Source: JAGOMW01 sp964644075 | GTDB lineage: Bacteria > Patescibacteriota > Gracilibacteria > BD1-5 > UBA2023 | Length of the DNA: 36,689 bases | NCBI GenBank assembly: GCA_964644075.1 | Contig: CAZXUQ010000008.1 | Span: forward strand, 1-36,689 | Reading direction: 5' to 3' | Part shown: positions 28,885 to 35,259 of the stretch, piece by piece | How positions within the stretch are numbered: position 1 is the stretch's first letter | Layout: each line of letters opens with the position of its first letter | Program-made: the position numbers and the translations under genes | The notes under the pieces: generated by a model | What the model saw: only the letters and a program-made list of their open reading frames with translations | Told to the model about the DNA's origin: nothing | Databases searched by the model: none

Positions 28885-29573
28885 ACGAGAGGTTTGAAGC
28901 GGTTAGAAGATGTATAGGACTGTGGTTCGACAAAAGCATTGCGAGCAACTTTTTCTTTTTTCGCGGAACTTTTTTCTTTTTGGTTCCAAAAAAGACCCTG
29001 ATAACTGTTTCATATAGAGTAGTCGAGTACTTCCAGTGCTCTGGGTTCTCATACTTCTCTACACTTTTTCAGGATATATAAGGCGGAAACGTCTTTGATT
29101 GGTTTCCGCATTTGTTTCCGTAAATCAAAAAATTCCTTGAGTTTGGAATGAAAGCTATCTGAAAAATCAGGAAGCTCTTGTTTACTCTGTAATATAATAT
29201 CTATAGATATTATATTATTACTATTATTTGCCGATTTTCCGTCACGGATAATCGGAGACGGTTCCATATCCGATTTTCAGATATGGTTTTCTGGTTCGTC
29301 CGTCAGTTCATAATCGCAATCCCATTGTCATTGTTCATTCTTATATCGAGTACGGAAGAGGTATCACTTATCCTCCAATTCCTGGAGTCATGCAGTGATA
29401 GACGACTTCCCATCGCTCGATTGATTACACATCCTCTCGACCGAGAAATCCCAGCCGTCTGGCTTGGACTGTATGAAAGCAAAAAGTCATTTCGCTTTCA
29501 TCGAGAGAGATTTGTCCGATAGAATATGATTAGGTACGACTCAGAATCTGCAGGAAATTTTGAGTTTAGCCAT
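28875..29573 (-). CDS. Replication initiator with N-terminal winged helix (DnaD/DnaB2-like)
   Basis: 232 residues. The N-terminal part (SMKAKGLFAFIQSKPDGWDF, SSITAGLQELEDKGYLFRTR) is a winged helix of the type that opens phage DnaD-like initiators. A variable Asn/Ile-rich linker follows (residues about 125-140), encoded by the AT-rich palindrome at 29190-29217. The C-terminal part ends with SYQGLFWNQKEK, like the DnaD-domain 'N.yqG' helix. It lies directly upstream of the helicase loader, as O and P in Lambda-like phages. Confidence 0.82.
29190..29278. other. Candidate phage replication origin inside the initiator gene
   Basis: A perfect 28-bp AT-only-but-two palindrome (half-site TAATATAATATCTA) at 29190-29217 is followed by an AT-rich stretch and by iteron-like CCGATTTTC at 29231-29239 and 29270-29278, plus an inverted AATCGG at 29250-29255. 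An AT-rich unwinding element beside repeats inside the initiator gene is the arrangement of the Lambda origin in gene O. This is an inference from structure. Confidence 0.55.
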
Positions 29574-29581
29574 AGGAGAAA

Positions 29582-29845
29582 TTAATGTGGGATATATTGA
29601 AGCGCGTCTTTTGGATCTGCGTAGGAGAAAAGAATATCCTTTGAGACATCCTTTCAGATTACATTTACAATCTCCCCACGGATAATCTCCTTCTGGTGGG
29701 GATCCTTACTTCGTGAGATACGCATGTAGGCATCTCTTCGAGTAATGAGGAGCTTGTTCGCGAGTATCTGATACAGGTCGTGCGTCTTTACTTGCGAACA
29801 TATCCAGTAAGCGAGTGTTTTGTGTGAGTTAGATTTGACTTTCAT
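29582..29845 (-). CDS. Small helix-turn-helix-like early protein, 87 residues
   Basis: Starts MKVKSNSHKTLAYWICSQVK; the middle (THDLYQILANKLLITRRDAY, then MRISRSKDPHQKEIIRG) reads as a compact helical DNA-binding domain, similar in size to phage cII- or Cro-like regulators. A UGA-Gly at codon 64 hides the last 24 residues. It is the first gene after the terminator at 29985-30019, so it heads the replication operon. Confidence 0.65.
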
Positions 29846-30037
29846 AAAAAAGTGAATATAAAGAAATTACATCTTTCTTTTTAGTCCGAATCAGTAGTAA
29901 TGATTGGGGCTATTTTTTTCGAGAATGTTTGAGACGAGAAGTTGGTCTTCTCTAATATGGAGAGTCGCCATATATGTATTTGTTATCGCAAATAAAAAAG
30001 CCCCGAGACCAATCGGGGCGTGAGGCTAAAGCTATTT
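29846..30037. other. 192-bp intergenic region between the recombination and replication operons
   Basis: Contains the terminator at 29985-30019 and then AT-rich sequence with two short inverted repeats around 29951-29973. A promoter for the replication operon is expected here, but I cannot point to a convincing -35/-10 pair, and no small frame stands out. Confidence 0.5.
29985..30019 (-). terminator. Strong terminator after the nuclease gene
   Basis: On the minus strand GCCCCGA pairs with TCGGGGC around a 6-nt loop (30000-30019), followed by TTTTTTATTT. It ends the leftward transcript that carries the Sak4-like and nuclease genes. Confidence 0.88.
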
Positions 30038-31267
30038 TTAGAACCCTTGGTAATCTTCATCTGCGGTTTTTCTACGGCTCACTGTATTTCCAGTGAGAGC
30101 ATTTATAAAATCGAGGTATGATTCTCCACCAGTGTACTGATCTGTCACATTTGGAAGAGATGGTATTTCGAACATCTGAGAGAGGGCAAGTCGAGTAATG
30201 ACGACCTTGAAGAATGTCTGAAACATATCGAGAATGTGTGATGACTCAGAAAAGTCGATAACATATTCCTGAACACTCGGCTCTTTTTCAAGTATGCCAG
30301 CGTAGATGAGCTTTTGTTCGAGGTCTGCATTCTTATCGTATTTTTCCCAAGTGATTCCGCTTTCATCGAGGAGTTGCCTCAGATCTGCCTGAAGAAGCCG
30401 ACGATTTGGATCACTCGGAAGTCTATATTTTCACTCCTCTTTGAGAATTTCTATGAAACGTATTCTCTTTGGAGCTCTTACTACCGCAGATACTGCATAA
30501 TAGTTCGAGCCTGCCTGAAGTTCATAGTCTCACTTTACGCTCTCTAAGTCTGAGAACTTGGAGACCGTCTTGTAGTCAATAACCTCTATATCCTCTCATA
30601 CTTCATCGATACGATCGATAATAACCTTGAGAGGAAGTGGTATGATCGCATCTCCATCATTCATCGATACGAGCTGTTCGAGTTCGGCATAGAGAGGAGT
30701 GTATTCTCGCTTTCCATCATATTCGAGAAAATTCGATATAGCAGTATCAATCTGCATGATGCATTCCTGAGGAGTAATGGTGCGAGGAGGTTTTCACCAC
30801 TTTATAAGTGAATTTTCTACCTCTTCGAGATTTGCTTCCTTGAACTCTTCCAGCATGATTTCTCGCACGTTCTGATATTCGGCGTATACTTCGTCGTTCG
30901 TCATATCTTTCATGAATTCTGGAATTGGATATTCACGAGAATTCTGTGCGAAGAACACGCCTATCGCTTTTATTTTCTGTTCGTACACGAGGCGATTGAA
31001 GTAGTTATCTGCAATTGTTTTGATTTCTCCTGGAGAGAGAATTTCTCACTCTCGAAGTTTTATAGTTCTCTCTTCGAGAGCCTTATGGACAGCGCTTCAT
31101 ATCATGGCAGATGGACTCGTATCTTTCGTGAACTCATATCGGATATATTTCATCTCGAATGATCGTTCATTTTTAGCAAATTCCTTTAGTGCAGAGTATG
31201 ATGCGTGCTTGATTGGGAGTCCTCCATTTGCAATGAATTCGAGGACTACTTGAGGTATTTGAAACAT
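30038..31267 (-). CDS. PD-(D/E)XK exonuclease (Cas4/RecB-like)
   Basis: 409 residues. Motifs in order: SYSALKEF start, GSAVHKALEE with His61, Asp219 in KVIIDRID, Asp232-x-Lys234 in IEVIDYKT, and Gln252 in YELQAGSNYYA, which is the full RecB-type nuclease set. Such phage enzymes resect DNA ends and feed a partner annealing or strand-exchange protein, here the Sak4-like ATPase upstream. UGA-Gly codons occur at four or more sites. Ends at TAA just before the terminator. Confidence 0.85.
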
Positions 31268-31282
31268 AAGATAGTTTTTTAG

Positions 31283-31303
31283 AAAAGGCGGAAGCCGTCC
31301 GCC
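31283..31303 (-). terminator. Weak hairpin between the Sak4-like and nuclease genes
   Basis: On the minus strand GGCGGA pairs with TCCGCC around CGGCT, followed by TTTTCT. The U-tract is short, so it may be an attenuator that lowers nuclease expression relative to the ATPase, or an mRNA stabiliser. Confidence 0.5.
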
Positions 31304-31309
31304 TGCGGA

Positions 31310-32329
31310 TTATGCAACCTCTGATTCCTGTGTTGGTTTGGTTTTTACGACCTCGTCATATTTTGGACGAAGATAAGCGATAACAGTTCTTGCTTCATTC
31401 TTTGTGAGATTTACTGCAAGTTCCTCGAGAGTATCACCCGTAAGTGAGCGTGCTGTTTTTGCCTTGATAGTTGCAGTAGCCTTCTTGAGAACTTCCTCGA
31501 ATGGGATATCTCATGCTATGGCAATGATCATCTCAGAAAATGATTTGATTTGCTCCTCACTCGCCGGATCTCATGCAACCTTTGATGGCGGATTATCATT
31601 CGTAGCTGGTGCCGGAGAAGTGTTGGCTATCACTGTAGTCTTTTGTTCGAAGAGAGTCTTTTCCTTTCCAGTCTTCACTTCTTTTTTCATCTCCTTGACC
31701 CAATCAGAAAAGCTCTGATTTTCTCCACCTTGGATTACATTGGTTCGATCCTTTGTAAGATAGAGATTATGAGGTGCAGTTATAACCTTACGAACGCCAG
31801 CCTTATCGATGTAGGCATACGCTACAGTATCCATGTAGTATGCAATTTCGGTTGCTGCTTTTCCATTGAGGGATGGGAGTATCTTCGTAATTTTGTCCTC
31901 ATCTTTCTCGGTTGTTTCCTGGGCAATGAAGATGACATGCATTGGAAGATCCCGGAAGCCTCGAAATATTACCTTGATTTGCTTTGAGAGTTCTCCCCAA
32001 TCTGCCAATTGCATATTTCGTTTATTTCGTTTTTCTATCTCTGATTTGATGATGTCATTTATTTCAGTAATAGAATCGATTACGACTGTTTCGTATCCGT
32101 GTCAGGGGGTCTGAAGATAACCGAGCATATCTTGGAGATCTTTCAAAGAGTTGATCTCTGCATAGGCTGGTTTGTACTGTCGAATGGACATGAGACCTTT
32201 TTCGCTTGATGCGAAGATTGGTTTTGGAGCAGTGACTGCAAAAGTGGTTTTACCACTTCCGGAAGCTCCATAAACAACCGCCTTGATATATTGATCTTGC
32301 GGTGAGTATGTTTTGATTGCGAATGTCAT
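31310..32329 (-). CDS. Sak4-like RecA-fold ATPase (phage recombinase)
   Basis: 339 residues. Walker A GASGSGKTTF at residues 21-30 and Walker B ETVVIDSITE (Asp86), then MHVIFIAQETTEK, which are the hallmarks of phage Sak4/RecA-core single-strand-annealing-assisted recombinases. A His/Gly after residue 75 is UGA-coded. Residues about 225-260 form a Pro/Asn/Ala-rich linker to a helical C-terminal domain. Together with the nuclease it makes a recombination pair. Confidence 0.85.
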
Positions 32330-32340
32330 GGGATGTTAGA

Positions 32341-32448
32341 TTATCGTGAAGTAAAAAGATTCACTCTATGATGTTCTCTTTTATGAGAGAGGAGCAACGG
32401 CGATATTGCCGTGAATGCGAGCCCAAAGCTCATGATGAATGGTTCCAT
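32341..32448 (-). CDS. Tiny membrane peptide, 35 residues
   Basis: Reads MEPFIMSFGLAFTAISPLLL then a basic tail. One hydrophobic segment at residues 3-20. It starts four bases after the preceding gene and stops shortly before the Sak4-like gene. No UGA codons, no family known. The tight fit and hydrophobic design support it weakly. Confidence 0.45.
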   Translation of the reverse strand: MEPFIMSFGLAFTAISPLLLSHKREHHRVNLFTSR

Positions 32449-32452
32449 ACGA

Positions 32453-32668
32453 TTATGGGAGGTTAGGTGCTTTGAGTTTTTCTTGGAATGTTATATGTTC
32501 CCAGATCATCGAACATTTTTGAGTAGTCCGCGCATCGTAGGTTCGTCATGGCATCCAGAGATTTTCGCATCGAGTTATCCATCCGATATGATGAAAACAG
32601 ATAGCGAAAATTGCGAGTGAGAGCGTGAGAATCCTTAAGATTCTGATAGGGTGATTGGCTTGGTTCAT
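32453..32668 (-). CDS. Small membrane protein, 71 residues
   Basis: Starts MNQANHPIRILRILTLSLAI with one membrane helix at about residues 9-28, then a Cys-containing polar region (TRCENLWMPGRTYDARTTQK). One UGA-Gly. It overlaps the upstream 68-residue gene by 34 bases. Likely an early membrane protein acting on the host; role unknown. Confidence 0.6.
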
Positions 32669-32841
32669 ATTTGTTTTTGTGTGAGGTTTAAAAATCAATC
32701 AATGGCTGGTATGTGTGAGATTGCATGCTCGATGATCTCATCGAGAGAGTGAGCGGTTCGATAGAATGAGGAGCGTATTATTTTTGCACCTCAGAAATCC
32801 TCGACCCAAGCTCACTCTGGGAGGAGTGAGCTGTTAATCAT
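32635..32841 (-). CDS. Early protein, 68 residues
   Basis: Reads MINSSLLPEGAWVEDFGGAK with three to four UGA-Gly codons. It starts inside the stop region of the 33-residue gene (TATGATTAA). Soluble, mixed; DEIIEHAISHIPAIDGFLN suggests a small helical bundle. No family recognised; typical of small host-takeover genes. Confidence 0.6.
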
Positions 32842-32935
32842 AGTCGCCTTGCATTATTGCATCGACCATATCACAGGCTCGAGCATCTTCTTGGGGGGTC
32901 ATCCACGTTCAGTGGGAAAAAATTAGTCAGTCCAT
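32834..32935 (-). CDS. First leftward early gene, 33 residues
   Basis: Reads MDGLIFSHGTWMTPQEDARA... with two UGA-Gly codons and ends GDYD. It is the first open frame after the early promoter/operator region and overlaps the next gene. No domain. Its size and lead position suggest a leader-type or regulatory peptide. Confidence 0.55.
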
Positions 32936-33039
32936 AGCTTGATTTTTAAACGGAAATAAATATATTTTCCGTATCTCTACCAGATACAGAAAATTCCTCT
33001 ATGTCGAGGGATTTTTTGTTTTGTTTGAATGTGTATCCA

Positions 33040-33060
33040 TTGTATCCTAATAGGTTACAA
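33040..33060. promoter_or_regulatory. Operator O1 (palindromic)
   Basis: TTGTATCCTA, a central A, then TAGGTTACAA: a 21-bp near-perfect palindrome. Its left part CCATTGTATCCTAAT is repeated exactly at O2. On the minus strand it contains a TACAAT that can serve as -10 for the early genes. Most likely bound by the XRE repressor. Confidence 0.72.
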
Positions 33061-33085
33061 TAAGAGACAAAAAAATAGTGTACAT

Positions 33086-33258
33086 TGTTCCTTTCATCTT
33101 TCCAACTCTGCGGTAGGCAAACCCAGAGAGCGATGGCGATTTCCTATATGTGTAGGAATTAAGAGTGTTGCCACTCAGATCACGTCGCAGGGTTATAGCT
33201 CCCAGTAGCTTGGGCTTTCTCGATGCCTCCATTCCTTCGACCACTTTTCTTGAAGTGA
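33086..33258 (-). ncRNA. Candidate structured RNA between O1 and O2
   Basis: Downstream of the O2 promoter, the minus-strand transcript can form GAGTG-GCAA-CACTC (GNRA loop; 33163-33176), TTCCTA/TAGGAA (33141-33158) and CTCTGGGT/ACC-G-CAGAG (33106-33128). A 9-bp long-range stem (33104-33112 with 33186-33194) is an alternative to the last hairpin. No open frame starts downstream of the predicted transcription start. A small regulatory RNA or antiterminator leader is possible; I do not recognise a known class. Confidence 0.35.
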
Positions 33259-33265
33259 TGAAGCC

Positions 33266-33293
33266 ATTGTATCCTAATTGGTTTAAATTGCAA
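33266..33293 (-). promoter_or_regulatory. Leftward promoter overlapped by operator O2
   Basis: Minus strand: -35 TTGCAA (33288-33293), 16-nt spacer, -10 TACAAT (33266-33271). The spacer and -10 are covered by operator O2 (33267-33287, TTGTATCCTAATTGGTTT on the plus strand), so a bound repressor would shut it. The transcript would start near 33259. Confidence 0.7.
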
Positions 33294-33325
33294 GTTTATT
33301 TGATACTTTTTTGCATCATTTGATA

Positions 33326-33379
33326 TTGCTTTTTTTCGCAATTCGCGTATAAACCTTTTAATCTTATCTGGTAGAAAAT
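33326..33379 (+). promoter_or_regulatory. Repressor promoter and operator-like leader
   Basis: -35 TTGCTT (33326-33331), 16-nt spacer, -10 TATAAA (33348-33353), then AACCTTTTAATCTTATCTGG (33352-33371), which matches the protease leader at 15243-15264 in 20 of 22 positions over the full 22 bases. The ATG follows at 33380. Confidence 0.65.
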
Positions 33380-33745
33380 ATGAAAGATTTAGAAAATACA
33401 TGGTCACATATAATGTGACGGAAGCTCTCTCAGCTTCGAGAGGATCGATGAATGACTCTGGTAGAACTTTGAAAAAGGTGTTGAGTCAGTCACGTTTTTG
33501 CGTGAGCGGTTCTCGCGAGAGCGAAGAAATGAAATGAGGAGTTCTTTATAAATGCATGACTTGCCCTCTGAATGCCGAGAAAGGAGATCGAGAACCTTAT
33601 TCGTTCAGCGATGTTTGATGCCATGGAAGAAGAGTATGGAGCTTGATTTACCTTTGCTCTCAAGTCAAAATTCAAGCTCTCTGAAAAGTGAGTAAAAGAT
33701 GTGCTCAAATTTATCTCCGATGTTCAAAAAATGGAAAATGAATAG
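33380..33745 (+). CDS. XRE-family repressor
   Basis: 121 residues. A helix-turn-helix begins at about residue 14 (GRKLSQLREDRGMTLVELGK, then RCGVSHVFAGAVLARA). The C-terminal half is helical and may dimerise. Ten of its eleven glycines are UGA, the highest density seen here, so it cannot be made at all by a host that stops at UGA. It lies opposite the leftward early genes with operators between, the layout of a CI-type repressor. It overlaps the ImmA-like gene by eight bases. Confidence 0.85.
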
Positions 33746-34124
33746 TGTTGATATTTACTCCCTCGCGAGACAGCGAGACATCAGGGTCAAGAAGTACTCA
33801 TTTATGGATATTGATGGTATCTGTACGCGAAGAGGGGAGAATCAATATGTCTGAATCCGTGAGTGAATGACTGAAGTACAAGCCAGAGAGACGATAGCCC
33901 ATGAGATGGGGCATCTTATCGATGGAACAGAGGATCATGTGCACGTACGCTACGCCGAGTGGAATGCTGAGAAGATTTGACGAGAAATCCTAATACCATA
34001 TGATAGTCTGATAAAAGCAATCGAGGAGGATGAATGAGTGTGTGATGCCAGCACGCTGGCATGCAAATTCTGAGTCTCCATGGATACGATGATGGCGCGA
34101 ATCAATGACATATTTAAATCATAA
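33738..34124 (+). CDS. ImmA/IrrE-type metallopeptidase
   Basis: 128 residues with the zinc motif AHEMGHLIDG (His55, Glu56, His59) and a downstream acidic ligand region AEWNAEKIGREILIP. ImmA-type proteins cleave their cognate XRE repressor upon DNA damage and so trigger induction. Its overlap with the repressor gene supports such a pair. Five of nine glycines are UGA. Confidence 0.85.
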
Positions 34125-34134
34125 TTTTTTCTCT

Positions 34135-34740
34135 ATGAACACTCATATCGATGCTCTCAAGTCCAAGATTCAGGACAAATACGTTATCGGAATCATTGTC
34201 GCTGTGACAATTATATCATTCCTTGCTGGCATGGAATACAAGGCATATCAGTTTCGCTCAGTAATGAGAGATGCTTTTTCAGGAATTCAGAATGCTTTTA
34301 ATCCATTAGGAAGTACTGTTAGCACAAAAAAAGAAGAAAAGCCTGAAGTAAAAATCCAGAAGTGAGGATCTCACTCGTTCGATAATGGTGTGAAACTCTC
34401 GATTGATTCCGTCCAGAATATCGGAAAAACTCTCGATCGTGGCTACACGACAGATACTGCGAAGAACACATTCTATCAAGTGATAGTAACTGGAGAAAAT
34501 ACTGGTAAAGCTCCGGCATTCAAATCATTCAGTGATGCAAAACTCGTACTATCTGATGGAACGATGTATAATAAAAGCGATACCGTGCAGCTCCAAGGAA
34601 AAAAGGAATGATTCGGCGGATGTGTCCAGTGTGATATGAATCCATCCGATAAGAGTATTGAGGCAATTATGTTCGATATCAACGTTCCAAGTATCGATGG
34701 TACACGGCTTGTTATTGATGGCGTATCTTTTGACCTCTAA
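34135..34740 (+). CDS. Membrane-anchored DUF4352-like protein
   Basis: 201 residues. A membrane helix at about 17-37 (VIGIIVAVTIISFLAGMEY), a linker, then an Ig-like domain with the DUF4352/telokin-like pattern VQNIGKTLDRGYT, NTFYQVIVTGENTGKAPAFK and a C-terminal FDINVPSIDGTRLVIDG. In lysogeny modules such surface proteins often alter the host envelope or exclude other phages; that is an inference here. Chosen start is the ATG at 34135 after a U-rich tract. Confidence 0.75.
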
Positions 34741-34744
34741 TTCT

Positions 34745-34915
34745 ATGAAAAAACTCGCACTTTTTCTCATCATAGTTTTCGCAAGTATCTATTCTCTGGA
34801 TATTGCTATCGCCCATCCTGGACGAACTGATAAATATGGATGACATACATGTCGCACGAACTGTGCAAAATGGTGACTCAAATACGGACAATACCACTAT
34901 CACTCGAAAAGATAA
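34745..34915 (+). CDS. Secreted YHYH-domain small protein
   Basis: 56 residues: signal peptide MKKLALFLIIVFASIYSLDI with cleavage probably after AIA, then HPGRTDKYGGHTCRTNCAKW ending GQYHYHSK. This is the YHYH domain pattern (HxGRTDxxGGHxC...YHYH), usually extracellular and metal-binding-like. Two UGA-Gly codons, one inside YGG. Its stop overlaps the next start (TAATG). Confidence 0.78.
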
Positions 34916-35259
34916 TGCAATCGATTTTATACATCAGGACATCATGAGACGGAGAAAATGAGCTTGCCTGGTGTATGAATAAGGCGACGGAACTCTGATC
35001 AGAAGTAGTTCATGAATTCTATGATCATCCAAAAACAGAACGACTCGAGTGATTAAACTCCCTCATTGATGCTGTAGCCAATAAATCTGATCCGTACATT
35101 GTGATTGCTTGGACAGATTTCAAACTCACTCGAACCATCAGGGAGTGAGATTGCATTTTCGATTTTATCGACCAATGAAAAATAACCCTACTTATTACGA
35201 CGAACTGATTTGTCGTCTCCGAATTCAAAAAACATGAAAGCCATAATCTACTGTCGTAA
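34915..35259 (+). CDS. Solo resolvase-like catalytic-domain protein
   Basis: 114 residues. It aligns over its whole length with the N-terminal catalytic domain of the recombinase gene that follows: SILYIRTSGDGE against AIIYCRKSTDRE, both with Arg8 and Ser10, and later IVIAWTDFKLTRT against EVIITWKVNRLARN, then IDQGKITLLITTNG against LQEGKIKEIISSDG. It lacks any DNA-binding part. It overlaps the recombinase by 26 bases. Possible roles: accessory or directionality factor, or dominant-negative partner. Four or more UGA-Gly codons. Catalytic competence is uncertain because the conserved DRLSR-type motif is altered. Confidence 0.72.

Larger units (their letters stand above)
32936..33379. promoter_or_regulatory. 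Immunity/early control region without a convincing gene
   Basis: 444 bases between the first leftward gene and the rightward repressor gene. From right to left it holds the repressor promoter (33326-33353), a leftward promoter overlapping operator O2, about 205 bases that fold into several hairpins, operator O1, and a leader with three hairpins (stems CCTC/GAGG 32996-33009, GTATCT/AGATAC 32971-32987, ACGGAAA/TTTCCGT 32950-32972; the last two share two bases and so exclude each other). Frames such as 33180-33407 (-) run through promoters and are not called. Confidence 0.75.

Noticed and set aside
33193..33267. 24-codon minus-strand frame beginning MASSLQEKW
   Set aside because: Its ATG lies inside the -10 box of the promoter that would transcribe it, so the RNA would start downstream of the start codon.
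33180..33407. Minus-strand frame of about 80 codons across the control region
   Set aside because: It runs through both promoters and the operator and overlaps the repressor start in antisense.
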